Shown piece by piece: positions 44,433 to 53,215 of a DNA stretch of 64,000 nucleotides. Position numbers and translations under genes: made by a program. How positions within the stretch are numbered: position 1 is the first letter of the stretch; each line of letters begins with the position of its first letter. The DNA comes from Paraburkholderia fungorum (GTDB lineage: Bacteria > Pseudomonadota > Gammaproteobacteria > Burkholderiales > Burkholderiaceae): the NCBI RefSeq assembly GCF_003610895.1, contig NZ_MCAS01000012.1, positions 436,980 to 500,979 on the forward strand, written 5' to 3'. Under the pieces are notes generated by a model that saw only the letters and a program-made list of their open reading frames with translations, did no database searches and had not been told where the DNA came from.

Positions 44433-45443
44433 TTACGCTTCCAGCGCGAGCGTGGCGAACGTGCCCAGCCAATGTTCACCCATGTAGTCGCCGGCTACGT
44501 GCGGCAGGGCGCTCTGAAGATGACGCTCGGCCGAATCGAACAATATGGTCCGGCGCACGTCGCCCGCCGGCAGCGCGCGCGCTAGCGAACGCTGGCACCA
44601 TGCGCGGCTCAGGTTCAGGCCATCCAGGTGGGCAATCTTGCCGTCGGTGCGGTCGGTCACGGTGACGGGTTCGAACAGCGTGGCCGGCTTCTTCGCGCCG
44701 AGATCGGGCAGAAAGCGCCGGAACCATTCGCTGAATTGCGCGGGCGGCAAGATGCGCCGCATCAGTTCCGCTTCCATCAGCGAAGGCGACAGGAATTCGT
44801 CGCCGGCGGGCTCCCAGGCCTGACATGCAACGTCGTTCAGAAACCAGCGCTCTGCCGTATTCACCAGCAGCGCCTCGAGCGATTCGTGCGACGTCTGGCG
44901 CGCGAAATCGAGCGTGAGCGCAAGCGCGAACGCCATGTTGAAGTGCGTGCCGACCCGCAACGGGTAGGTCGCTTTCGGCAGAAATTCCTCGAAGCGTTCG
45001 ACAAAAGCCGCGGTCAGCGGCGCAAAAACCCTGGACCAGCGCGCGGCTTCCGATAGCTTCAGCGTATGGAGTTGCGCGCTCAACGCAAGCAGCCATGCCC
45101 ATCCATACGGACGTTCGAAACCGCGGTTGTGCGGCAGGTCGAGATAGGCGAGCTCGCCGGCTACATTCGCCTCGGTGAAATGCTCGTCGACCACCGCCAC
45201 GATGCGCGATGCCTCGGGCAGATCGGGAAAACGATCGAGCAGATGCAGGATCAACCAGTAACCATGCACGCACGAATGCCAATCGTAGCTGCCGTAAAAA
45301 ATCGGATGCAGCGCGCGCGGCCCTTGCACGTCTTGTGGGCCGGCAAGCGAATGGGTCAGCTTGTTCGGATACTCGCGCGTGAGATGGGCGAGTGCGAGAT
45401 TGGCGAATTTAGACGCGAATTCGGGCGTGAGTTGAACAGTCAT
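44433..45443 (-). CDS. DUF2891 family protein
   Basis: A 336-residue soluble protein of the DUF2891 family, recognised from HPIFYGSYDWHSCVHGYWLI, PHNRGFERPYGWAWLLAL and the late AHLDGLNLSRAWCQRSLA. The regularly spaced His/Trp/Tyr motifs and alternating helices suggest an alpha/alpha-toroid fold. No activity is established. GAGGAGG precedes the ATG. It begins 10 bp after the DUF979 gene and belongs to the DUF969-DUF979 operon, so it may process what the transporter imports. Confidence 0.88.
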   Translation of the reverse strand: MTVQLTPEFASKFANLALAHLTREYPNKLTHSLAGPQDVQGPRALHPIFYGSYDWHSCVHGYWLILHLLDRFPDLPEASRIVAVVDEHFTEANVAGELAYLDLPHNRGFERPYGWAWLLALSAQLHTLKLSEAARWSRVFAPLTAAFVERFEEFLPKATYPLRVGTHFNMAFALALTLDFARQTSHESLEALLVNTAERWFLNDVACQAWEPAGDEFLSPSLMEAELMRRILPPAQFSEWFRRFLPDLGAKKPATLFEPVTVTDRTDGKIAHLDGLNLSRAWCQRSLARALPAGDVRRTILFDSAERHLQSALPHVAGDYMGEHWLGTFATLALEA

Positions 45444-45453
45444 CGGCGCCTCC

Positions 45454-46407
45454 TCAAAAGCGGAAAACAAATAAATACAACAGTATGGTGTTGACGATCA
45501 GCAATAGTAAAGCAGTTGGCCACTGCGCCTTGATTACGCCATTCTGGTCTTTCAGTTCAAGCAGCGCGGCCGGCACGATATTGAAGTTGGCGGCCATTGG
45601 AGTCATCAAAGTGCCGCAGAAGCCGCACAGCATGCCGATCGCGCCGAGAATGGCCGGGTTGCCGTGGAATTGATGCACGATCAATGGCAGGCCGATGCCG
45701 GCCGTCATCACCGGGAAAGCGGCGAACGCATTACCCATGATCATCGTGAAGATCGCCATGCCGAATGTATAGGCCGCGACCACCGCGAAAGCGGAGTCGA
45801 CCGGAATCCAGGTTTTCACGAGATCCGACACCACGTGACCCACACCGGCAACCGCGAACAGCGCGCCGAGGGCGGCCAGCATCTGCGGCAGAATGGCGGC
45901 CCAACCCACCGTATCCATGGTGTGCCGCGCGTCTTTCAGCGCGTGCACTGGTGAGTCGCGCAACATGAACAGCGCGGCGCCGAACGCGACCAGCGTGCCC
46001 AGCACCAGCGAAATCAGTGTGACGTTCTTTGGTTCAACGAACGGTACGTACTTCAGCGTCAAGGTGCCGAGCAAGGTGATGACCGGAATCAGCAATGCCG
46101 GAATGAAAAGCTTATTGCCGAAACGCTGTGCGTTGGCTTCGCGGCGCGTGGCGGCCGCTTCGCTATTGCTATCTGTCTTGCCTTTGCCGAGCTTGCCGGA
46201 ACCGGCGATCAGGGCGAGTGCAATGGCGAGGCAGCCGGTCACGAAATGCGGCAGTTCTCCGCCGAACATGAAAGTGATCGAGTAGATGCCCCAGAACAGA
46301 AAGTTGACGACGCGGCGCGGATTCGAGCGGTCCTGCAGATTGAAGAGCGCGAACGCGGCAAACATCAAACCGGCCAGCACGTAGAGGGATTCGAGCTTGA
46401 TCATCAT
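45454..46407 (-). CDS. DUF979 family membrane protein (putative 5-oxoproline transporter subunit)
   Basis: A 317-residue inner-membrane protein with about nine hydrophobic segments (e.g. LESLYVLAGLMFAAFALF; AVVAAYTFGMAIFTMIMGNA). GMLCGFCGTLMTPMAANFNI is a distinctive late block of DUF979. Together with DUF969 it is named in automated annotation as a two-part 5-oxoproline (pyroglutamate) transporter; that role is from family naming and not shown here. Its ATG overlaps the DUF969 stop by four bases (ATGA), showing translational coupling. Confidence 0.88.
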   Translation of the reverse strand: MMIKLESLYVLAGLMFAAFALFNLQDRSNPRRVVNFLFWGIYSITFMFGGELPHFVTGCLAIALALIAGSGKLGKGKTDSNSEAAATRREANAQRFGNKLFIPALLIPVITLLGTLTLKYVPFVEPKNVTLISLVLGTLVAFGAALFMLRDSPVHALKDARHTMDTVGWAAILPQMLAALGALFAVAGVGHVVSDLVKTWIPVDSAFAVVAAYTFGMAIFTMIMGNAFAAFPVMTAGIGLPLIVHQFHGNPAILGAIGMLCGFCGTLMTPMAANFNIVPAALLELKDQNGVIKAQWPTALLLLIVNTILLYLFVFRF

Positions 46408-47129
46408 GGTGCGATACCTCGTTTCTGTCCCTGTGCCGCCTGGGCCACCTGTGCCATGCCAAGCTTGTTCATCTTGTGCGAGAGATTACGGTCGAGCAGC
46501 ATCAGGCGCACGACGTGAATCACGAGTGCCGCCACGGCCGTGGGAATCGCCCACACGGAAACGTGCAACGGTTCGACGATGATGCCGTTCTGTTCGAGAA
46601 AGCCTTTGATCAGCAGGATCGACTGGATCGCAATGAAAATGTCCTCGCCGAAGAACACGGCAATGTTGTCGACTGCCGACGCATTCGCGCGAATCTGCTG
46701 ACGCACCGCATCAGGCAATTCGCCGTAGCGGTTCGCGGCGGCCGCTTCGGCCATCGGCGCGATCAGCGGGCGCACCATCTGCGCATGGCCGCCGAGCGAG
46801 GTCAGTCCAAGCGCGGCCGTGAGCTGGCGGATCACGAAATAGAGCATCAGCACGCGGCCGGTGGTGGCGGCGTGCAGGCGCGAAATCAGGTGCTTGGCCT
46901 GTTCTTTCAGGCCGTTGCGTTCGAGCAGCGCGATCACGGGCAACGTGAGCCAGATCAAGCCCATGTAGCGGTTATCGGCGAATGCCTTGCCGAATGCGCT
47001 GACGATCTCGACCGGTTGCAAGCCCCCGGCGATGCCGGTGGCGATTCCCGCGATCGTCACCACCAGTAGTGCGTTGAAGCGCAATGCGAAGCCGAGTACG
47101 ACGATCGGCACGCCAATCAAAACCCACAT
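46404..47129 (-). CDS. DUF969 family membrane protein (putative 5-oxoproline transporter subunit)
   Basis: A 241-residue integral membrane protein, partner of DUF979. It starts MWVLIGVPIVVLGFALRFNA and has the family blocks DNRYMGLIWLTLPVIALLER and LTSLGGHAQMVRPLIAPMAE, with ~6 hydrophobic segments and a basic C-terminal tail. The start follows CAGGAGAGCAGC. It is the first gene of the DUF969-DUF979-DUF2891 operon. A palindromic element with an adjacent TTGACT lies ~145 bp upstream. Confidence 0.88.
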   Translation of the reverse strand: MWVLIGVPIVVLGFALRFNALLVVTIAGIATGIAGGLQPVEIVSAFGKAFADNRYMGLIWLTLPVIALLERNGLKEQAKHLISRLHAATTGRVLMLYFVIRQLTAALGLTSLGGHAQMVRPLIAPMAEAAAANRYGELPDAVRQQIRANASAVDNIAVFFGEDIFIAIQSILLIKGFLEQNGIIVEPLHVSVWAIPTAVAALVIHVVRLMLLDRNLSHKMNKLGMAQVAQAAQGQKRGIAP

Positions 47130-47453
47130 GCTGCTCTCCTGTATCGCTGCTATGTCGTTGTTTTATCGCTGTGCGCGCTGCCCCAAATGCCAGGCGAAGA
47201 CCGGTTGCGCCTGCGAAATGGCAGGTTGCGCCTGGTTGCAATGGCATGCAGGCGACGAAATCTAACACGATAATTTATCGATAAATAGTCAACAAAATGC
47301 GCTTTTCGGGTAAACGCCAGGGCGGCAGGCGCATCGGCCGGTGAGTTTGCGGGGTGGGACGCTGTTGTTAGGGCGCTGCGTTCAAGCAGGCTGCCTGTGG
47401 TGCTCCGGCACGGCGCGGCGTGGACGTGTTCCGTTTCGCGCCGTGCTGCGCAT
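47130..47453. other. Intergenic region upstream of the DUF969 operon
   Basis: A ~320-bp gap between the DUF969 start and the end of a LysR gene read in the same direction. It carries the palindromic operator candidate around 47268-47292, an AT-rich island, and otherwise GC-rich sequence without a credible open frame or RNA gene. Confidence 0.5.
47268..47292 (-). promoter_or_regulatory. Overlapping palindromes next to a -35-like hexamer
   Basis: ATTTATCGATAAAT (47273-47286) is a 14-bp perfect palindrome, and it overlaps a second one, CGATAATTTATCG (47268-47280). On the minus strand TTGACT (47287-47292) directly precedes the palindromes, like a -35 box for the DUF969 operon. A repressor bound here would block the promoter. 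No matching -10 hexamer is unambiguous. The regulator is not identified. Confidence 0.5.
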
Positions 47454-48362
47454 TCAATCCGGCAGCGCGTTGTGCCTGAGGCAATCGATGAAATATTCCG
47501 CCGCATCGCCCAGCACGTCATCCTTGCGATGAATCAGGCTGAGCGCGAGACGCGGTAGCGCGATATCGAGCGCCACACGCTCCAGCGCGCCGCGTTCGAT
47601 TTCCTCGTTCAACTGGAAGTCCGGCCAGACGCTCACCACACCCGCTTCGCTGGCGAGCTCTGCATAGAGCCGCCGCGCGGTGCAGACCGTGATGCGTGAG
47701 GGCGGGGGAATCGTCCCGGCGGTGTCGCCCGTGCGCGCGCTCAGCGCAGTCCAGAATGCGGGCACGCTCTTGCGCGTGTAGTTGTAGAGCCAGTGCGCTT
47801 CGCGCAAACGCGCAAGCCTGGTCTCACCCGCCAGCGGATCGCCTCGTTTGACCGCCAGCGATTGCGATACCTTGCCGAGCGAGGTCACGCGAAACTCGTT
47901 GCTCGGATCCCCTTCACCGGTAAAACCGATGCACATGTCGAACGAACCGTCGCGCAGGCCGTCGATGAGCCGCATGGTCTGGTACTCGTGCACGTCGAGC
48001 TGCACATCGGGAAACCGTGCACGGAACGCGTGAATCGCCTCCGGTACGACGATCGACGCGGCGAGCAGCGACACGCCGATCTCGAGCGTGCGCCCAACCG
48101 ACGACTTCATCTCCTCCAGTTCCTGCTCCGCGCGCGCGATCTCCGTTACGACCGTTCGCGCGCGCCTGAGCAGCGCTTCGCCATACGGTGTCAGGCGAAT
48201 GCCCGAGCCGCTGCGCAACAGCAACTGGACGCCGAGGCGCGCCTCCAGCTCCTTGATGCTTTTGGTGACGGCAGGTTGCGACAGGCACAGCGCCTCGGCG
48301 GCGGCCATCAGCGTGCCGTGCTCGGCAATCGCCACAAGGGTGCGTAGTTGAGTGGTTTTCAT
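47454..48362 (-). CDS. LysR-family transcriptional regulator
   Basis: A 302-residue LysR regulator: helix-turn-helix at residues ~3-62 (TTQLRTLVAIAEHGTLMAAA, then SQPAVTKSIKELEARLG), followed by the effector domain (GRTLEIGVSLLAASIVVPEA). It is divergent from the M20 amidohydrolase gene across a 135-bp promoter region with an extended dyad, so control of the amidohydrolase-SBP-porin unit is likely. The alternative upstream in-frame starts overlap that dyad and are disfavoured. Confidence 0.9.
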   Translation of the reverse strand: MKTTQLRTLVAIAEHGTLMAAAEALCLSQPAVTKSIKELEARLGVQLLLRSGSGIRLTPYGEALLRRARTVVTEIARAEQELEEMKSSVGRTLEIGVSLLAASIVVPEAIHAFRARFPDVQLDVHEYQTMRLIDGLRDGSFDMCIGFTGEGDPSNEFRVTSLGKVSQSLAVKRGDPLAGETRLARLREAHWLYNYTRKSVPAFWTALSARTGDTAGTIPPPSRITVCTARRLYAELASEAGVVSVWPDFQLNEEIERGALERVALDIALPRLALSLIHRKDDVLGDAAEYFIDCLRHNALPD

Positions 48363-48420
48363 GATTTCCGCGGCCCATAAGCGTTGGCTATGTACATAAA
48401 AAACTGGAAATTGACCAGTC

Positions 48421-48448
48421 GCGGAGCTGGCTAGTATAGCCACTCCGC
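48421..48448. promoter_or_regulatory. Extended dyad in LysR/M20 divergent promoter
   Basis: GCGGAGCTGGCTA (48421-48433) and TAGCCACTCCGC (48437-48448) pair over 12 bp with a single bulged C around a GTA centre. The inner TGGCTA/TAGCCA half-sites are of LysR operator type. It lies 59 bp from the LysR start and 50 bp from the M20 start. Confidence 0.5.
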
Positions 48449-48497
48449 TGCTGCCCAGGAGGCGCGCGGCCGGGAGTACTCAAGACAAGGAGGGAAA

Positions 48498-49661
48498 GTG
48501 GGACTGAACGTCATCGATGCGGACATCGACGAACTCGTTGCATTGCGGCGAGACATTCACGCCAATCCGGAGACAGCGTTCGACGAGACGCGCACAAGCG
48601 AACTCGTCGCCGCGAAATTGCGTGCCTGGGACATCGAAACATGCACGGGCGTGGGCAAGACGGGCGTGGTCGGTGTCATTCGTGGCACGCGTACGGCGCA
48701 GGGCAGCGGGCGCAGCATCGCGTTGCGCGCCGACATGGACGCGCTGCCGATGGAAGAAGAGGGCCGCCCGTTGCACCGCTCGTTGCGGCAAGGGGTATTT
48801 CACGGTTGCGGGCACGACGGCCACACCGCGATGCTGCTCGGCACGGCGCGCCACTTTAGCCGTCATCGCGACTTCGCGGGGACACTCGTGCTGATCTTCC
48901 AACCGGCCGAGGAAACCGGCGGTGGCGCATTGGCCATGCTTGCCGACGGGCTCGAAACCCGCTTTCCATACGACGAAATCTACGGCATGCACAACGCGCC
49001 GCATTTTGCGCCGGGCACCTTCGGCGTGCGTGACGGCGCCATGCTGGCGTCGTGCGACGAGATGCGGATCGACGTGACCGGCATCGGCGGTCATGGCTCG
49101 TCGCCTGAAAAGACCCGCGACCCGATTGCGGCTTCGGCGCAACTCATCTGCGCGCTGCAGACGGTGGTGAGCCGTGCGATCGATCCCGCTTCGGCCGCCG
49201 TGCTCAGCATCGGCAGCATTCAGGCGGGCACCACGTCGAACGTGATTCCTTCGCATGCGCGGATGACGGGCACCGTACGCACGTTCGACGAAAGCGTGCG
49301 CGAACGGATGAAGACGCGCATTGAGTCCATCTGCGCGGGCGTCGCGCTCGCGACAGAATGCGAAATCGCGGTGACGTTCTACGGCAGCTCGCCCGCGACG
49401 ATCAACCATCGCGAGCAGGCCGAAGCAGCGGCAGCAGCAGCGGCCGACGTGTTCGGCGCGCAGAACGTACTGCGCGATTTCCCACCGCTCAACGGCTCCG
49501 AAGACTTCTCCGAATTCCTGCTGCGTCGCCCCGGCGCGTACGTGCTGCTCGGCCAGGGCGGCGTCTACTGCCATCACCCCGAGTTCGATTTCAACGACGC
49601 GGTGCTGCCGCTGGGTGTGCGTTTCTTCGTGACGCTGGCGCTCGCGCGTCTCGACGCGTAG
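48498..49661 (+). CDS. M20 family amidohydrolase (hippurate hydrolase-like)
   Basis: A 387-residue metal-dependent amidohydrolase/carboxypeptidase of the M20D group (hippurate hydrolase, N-acyl-amino acid hydrolase). Metal ligands are visible in FHGCGHDGHTAMLLGTA (near residue 100), FQPAEETGGGA (catalytic Glu-Glu, near 137) and MHNAPHFAPG (near 165); the dimerisation domain follows. The start is GTG after AAGGAGGGAAA. It is read divergently from a LysR gene and is followed 52 bp later by a solute-binding protein gene, so it probably hydrolyses an N-acylated amino acid imported by that system. Confidence 0.92.
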   Translation: MGLNVIDADIDELVALRRDIHANPETAFDETRTSELVAAKLRAWDIETCTGVGKTGVVGVIRGTRTAQGSGRSIALRADMDALPMEEEGRPLHRSLRQGVFHGCGHDGHTAMLLGTARHFSRHRDFAGTLVLIFQPAEETGGGALAMLADGLETRFPYDEIYGMHNAPHFAPGTFGVRDGAMLASCDEMRIDVTGIGGHGSSPEKTRDPIAASAQLICALQTVVSRAIDPASAAVLSIGSIQAGTTSNVIPSHARMTGTVRTFDESVRERMKTRIESICAGVALATECEIAVTFYGSSPATINHREQAEAAAAAAADVFGAQNVLRDFPPLNGSEDFSEFLLRRPGAYVLLGQGGVYCHHPEFDFNDAVLPLGVRFFVTLALARLDA

Positions 49662-49713
49662 CCCGTCTTTTCGCATCAGAAATACAGCCAATCAATCCAG
49701 TCAGGAGATACCT

Positions 49714-50493
49714 ATGAAGCAGCGTTTGCTGCCGGCACTCGCAGCCGCCGCCCTTGCTCTCGTCGTGGCACAGTCCGCGCAGGCCGAGACCTTGCGCTTC
49801 GGCACCGATCCGACTTATCCGCCGTACGAATACAAACTGCCGAGCGGACAGCTCGTTGGGCTCGACATCGAAATCGGCAACAGCTTGTGCGCCGCCGCGC
49901 ATGTGAAATGCGAATGGGTGGAGGGGAGCTTCGACGGGTTGATCGCCGGGCTGCAATCGCGCAAGTTCGATGCGATCAATGCGTCGCTTGCCGCCACGGC
50001 CTCGCGACGCGCGGTGATGGATTTCACGACGCCGCTGTATCCCGCTGACATTCGTCTCGTCGCCGCGAAGGCCGCTCATTTGCAGCCCACCGCGGCGTCG
50101 CTCGCCGGTAAGCGTATCGGCGTGCTGCAAGGTTCGACGCAGGCGGCATTTGCGAAGCAGAACTGGGCTGCGCACGGCGTGTCGATCGTCGAGTATCAGG
50201 ATCAGAACAGCGTCTACGCCGATCTTCTGAACGGCCGGCTCGACGGTACGCTGGTGGTCGGCGCCGCCGCCCAACTGGGCTTTCTCGCCAAGCCTGAGGG
50301 CAAGAACTTCGAGTTGGCCGGCGCGCAGATCGTCGATCCGGCGTTGCTCTCGGCGAGCAGCGTGATAGGCGTGCGTAAGACCGACGCACACACGCTACAG
50401 ATGCTCGACGCAGCGATCGCCCAACTCAAACAGAACGGCACGATAGACCGCCTGACGCACAAGTACCTGGACGCAGGGGCCACCACGAAGTAA
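49714..50493 (+). CDS. Amino acid ABC transporter solute-binding protein
   Basis: A 259-residue periplasmic binding protein of the polar amino acid family (SBP_bac_3). The signal peptide MKQRLLPALAAAALALVVAQ ends SAQA, then ETLRFGTDPTYPPYEYKLP, GFDGLIAGLQSRKFD-like sequence (SFDGLIAGLQSRKFDAINA) and GKRIGVLQGSTQAAF follow the LAO/HisJ pattern. CAGGAGATACCT precedes the ATG. No permease or ATPase gene is adjacent, so it must pair with a transporter encoded elsewhere. It sits between the M20 hydrolase and a porin. Confidence 0.92.
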   Translation: MKQRLLPALAAAALALVVAQSAQAETLRFGTDPTYPPYEYKLPSGQLVGLDIEIGNSLCAAAHVKCEWVEGSFDGLIAGLQSRKFDAINASLAATASRRAVMDFTTPLYPADIRLVAAKAAHLQPTAASLAGKRIGVLQGSTQAAFAKQNWAAHGVSIVEYQDQNSVYADLLNGRLDGTLVVGAAAQLGFLAKPEGKNFELAGAQIVDPALLSASSVIGVRKTDAHTLQMLDAAIAQLKQNGTIDRLTHKYLDAGATTK

Positions 50494-50584
50494 GCGCCGT
50501 ACCTTTCGGGTGCGCTACTGCCGGCGCGCGGGACAGGCCCCCGCGCGTGGCATTCCGTTCGACCTCCATCCGCTGAACCACAAC

Positions 50585-51733
50585 ATGAAACGACACGCAC
50601 TATTGGGCTGCGTGCTGAGCGCGGTCGCGCTCGGCGCACATGCAAGCAACGACAATAGCATCACGCTATTTGGCATCATTGACCAGGGCGTGGTCTATAG
50701 CCCGAACCAGGGCGGCTCGCGCGCGATCCAGATGGTCAGCGGCACCACCGCGCCAACGAAATGGGGCCTGCGCGGCACCGAGGATCTCGGCGGCGGCAAC
50801 AAGGCGCTGTTCATGCTGTCCACCACGTTTTCCGCCAATAACGGCACGTCGTGGCCGAGCGGGCGGATGTTCGGCGACTACGCATGGCTCGGCCTCGCGA
50901 ATGACCGCCTCGGCACACTCAAACTCGGTCGCCAGTCCGATTCGATGATTGCTTATCTCGGCGATTTCTCCGCGGTCGGCAGCTGGGGCGGAACGTTCTT
51001 CGCGCATCCGTTCGACAACGACAATCTGTGGGACTCCTTTCTGTTGAACAACGCGGTGCGATATGAAAGCATCAGCGTTGCCGGCTTTGATGTTGGCGCG
51101 ACCTACGCGTTCAGCAACAAGGCCGCGTCGACTTCGGGCAGCGGCTCGGGTTTCGCCGACAACCGCGTGTGGGAAGCGGCCGCACGCTACCGGGCGGGGC
51201 CTTTCAGTGCCGCGCTTGTCTACGAACAGCTCGATCATCCTGGCGACGACGGCCCCGGCACCCTGGGCGCGGTGGATGTTGCCGATGCCAATTTCACCTC
51301 GAACGGGCAGCGTATCTATGGCATCGGTATGGGCTATGCGTTCCAACGTGCGGAGTTGCACGCCAACCTCACGCGCACGACGCTATCGGAACCCACCAGC
51401 GAGTACCAGAGTCCAGGTTTCAACGGCGCGAGTTCGATGAGCTTCGACAATGTGGAGATCAATGCGGTCTATCATTTCACGCCCGTCTTCAGCGTCGAGG
51501 GCGCATACACGTACACGGCGGCCAAGGTGAACGGGAGCGCACCACACTGGAACCAGTTCGGCCTGGTGGCCGAATATGCGCTGTCGCATCGCACCAGCAT
51601 CTATGCACAAGGCGTTTATCAACGCGTCACCGGCGACGGGTCACCGTTCGCGCACGCGCAGATCAATACGCTTTCGCCTGCGTCAGGCGACGTTCAGTCG
51701 GTAGTTGGAATCGGGTTGCGGCACTTCTTCTAA
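50585..51733 (+). CDS. Gram-negative porin
   Basis: A 382-residue outer-membrane porin with signal peptide MKRHALLGCVLSAVALGAHA, first strand SITLFGIIDQGVVYSP, the loop-3 region LGLANDRLGTLKLGRQSD and C-terminal LRHFF. It lies 91 bp after the solute-binding protein gene and in the same direction. The trio of hydrolase, binding protein and porin suggests entry across the outer membrane, periplasmic capture and hydrolysis of one substrate class. Confidence 0.92.
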   Translation: MKRHALLGCVLSAVALGAHASNDNSITLFGIIDQGVVYSPNQGGSRAIQMVSGTTAPTKWGLRGTEDLGGGNKALFMLSTTFSANNGTSWPSGRMFGDYAWLGLANDRLGTLKLGRQSDSMIAYLGDFSAVGSWGGTFFAHPFDNDNLWDSFLLNNAVRYESISVAGFDVGATYAFSNKAASTSGSGSGFADNRVWEAAARYRAGPFSAALVYEQLDHPGDDGPGTLGAVDVADANFTSNGQRIYGIGMGYAFQRAELHANLTRTTLSEPTSEYQSPGFNGASSMSFDNVEINAVYHFTPVFSVEGAYTYTAAKVNGSAPHWNQFGLVAEYALSHRTSIYAQGVYQRVTGDGSPFAHAQINTLSPASGDVQSVVGIGLRHFF

Positions 51734-51919
51734 CGGGCGCGGATTCAGATCTATTTGGAAAATGAATACGGGTTATCGCAACATTTAATTTGTCGATACT
51801 GCCGTTGTCCGATATGGTGCAGTGACCTATTCCACACAGGGCCATTGCAGCGCGACGAACGTTATCCGATCAGGGCGCGCTGGAGGAGTCCTCGAGTCCT
51901 GATTTGCAGAGGCAGAACC

Positions 51920-53137
51920 ATGTTCGACCGCGTATTCGTCAATGCCGTAGATGCCGACGGCAATCCGCTCAACCTCGCCGTACGTGAGGGCCGTTTTGCC
52001 GGCATCGGTCCGGCGCGCCCTCAGACCGGCGGTGCGGAGATCGTCGATCTGGAAGGACATGTGGTGTTGCCGGGATTCGTCGATGGACATATTCACCTCG
52101 ATAAAAGCTTCGTGGGCGACCGCTGGCGTCCTCATCGCCATGTCGCGAGCCTGCGTGAGCGTCTCGCTATCGAAAAGCAGGAACTGGCGAGCGCCGCGCC
52201 TATCGTCGAGCGCGCCGATGCGTTGATCCGCCAGGCCGCCTCGTTCGGCACCATTGCGATGCGCAGCCACGTCGACGTCGACGCGACGACGGGGCTGACC
52301 AACCTGCATGCCGTCATGGACGCGCGCGAGAAATGGCGCGGCGTCGTGGATATCGAACTGGTCGCGTTCCCGCAGGCGGGCGTCGTGTCGTGTCCCGGCA
52401 CGGCGGAGATTCTCGATGCCGCGGCCCGTGAAGGCGCGCAAGTTGTGGGCGGTATCGATCCGACAACGCTCGACGGCGACGCGGAAGGTCAGCTCGATAT
52501 CGTCTTCGGCATTGCGGAAAAGCGCGGCGTGAAAGTCGATATTCATCTCCATGAGCCGGCGCAGCAAGGCATCGATCAACTGCACCGCATTGCCGCGCGC
52601 ACCCGGGCATTGGGGTTGAACGGCCGGGTCTCGGTGAGTCATGCCTACGGCCTCGGCGACGTCGCACCCGAGGTGGTCGACCGGGTCGCCGCCGCGCTGG
52701 CGGAAGCGGGTGTATCGATCATGACGAATGCGCCGGGCGATCGTGCGTTCCCGCCGATTCTGCAACTGCGCGCAGCAGGTGTGCGTGTGTTCACGGGTAA
52801 CGACAACATCCAGGACGCGTGGTGGCCGTATGGCAACGGCGACATGCTGCAACGGGCCATGCTGGTCGGTTACCGCTCGGGCTTCTATACCGACGAAGAA
52901 CTGCGCGTGGTGTTGCACATGGCGACGGAAGCGGGCGCTGCTGTGCTGGAGAAAAGTGGCTACGGACTGAAGGTCGGTCATGAGGCCACATTTGTCGTGG
53001 TGAAAGCACCGAACGCCGCTGCCGCCGTCGCTGCGGTACCGGCCGATCGGGCCATTGTCCGAAGCGGGCAATTCTGGGGCGATGTGTCCCGTTTGCAGTT
53101 CAAGGTCACGACGCCGCGACAAGGCGTTGCCGGCTGA
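51920..53137 (+). CDS. Amidohydrolase, cytosine deaminase-like
   Basis: A 405-residue metal-dependent hydrolase of the CodA/AtzC group, which deaminates or dealkylates N-heterocycles. Metal ligands are seen in GFVDGHIHLDKS (HxH near residue 60), DIHLHEPAQQG (His/Glu near 212), SHAYGL (near 241) and GNDNIQDAW (Asp near 295). AGAGGCAGAACC precedes the ATG of MFDRVFVNAV. The next gene is a ureidoglycine aminohydrolase-like cupin 78 bp on. A close paralogue lies ~3 kb away on the other strand. Cytosine, isoguanine, ammelide-type or hydantoin-like substrates are all possible. Confidence 0.88.
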   Translation: MFDRVFVNAVDADGNPLNLAVREGRFAGIGPARPQTGGAEIVDLEGHVVLPGFVDGHIHLDKSFVGDRWRPHRHVASLRERLAIEKQELASAAPIVERADALIRQAASFGTIAMRSHVDVDATTGLTNLHAVMDAREKWRGVVDIELVAFPQAGVVSCPGTAEILDAAAREGAQVVGGIDPTTLDGDAEGQLDIVFGIAEKRGVKVDIHLHEPAQQGIDQLHRIAARTRALGLNGRVSVSHAYGLGDVAPEVVDRVAAALAEAGVSIMTNAPGDRAFPPILQLRAAGVRVFTGNDNIQDAWWPYGNGDMLQRAMLVGYRSGFYTDEELRVVLHMATEAGAAVLEKSGYGLKVGHEATFVVVKAPNAAAAVAAVPADRAIVRSGQFWGDVSRLQFKVTTPRQGVAG

Positions 53138-53215
53138 AACCATCGTCCGGCAGGAAGCCGATGCATGGCTGGCCGACGCCGGAACATCAACGTGAACCAT
53201 CAAGGAGAGTGGCGA

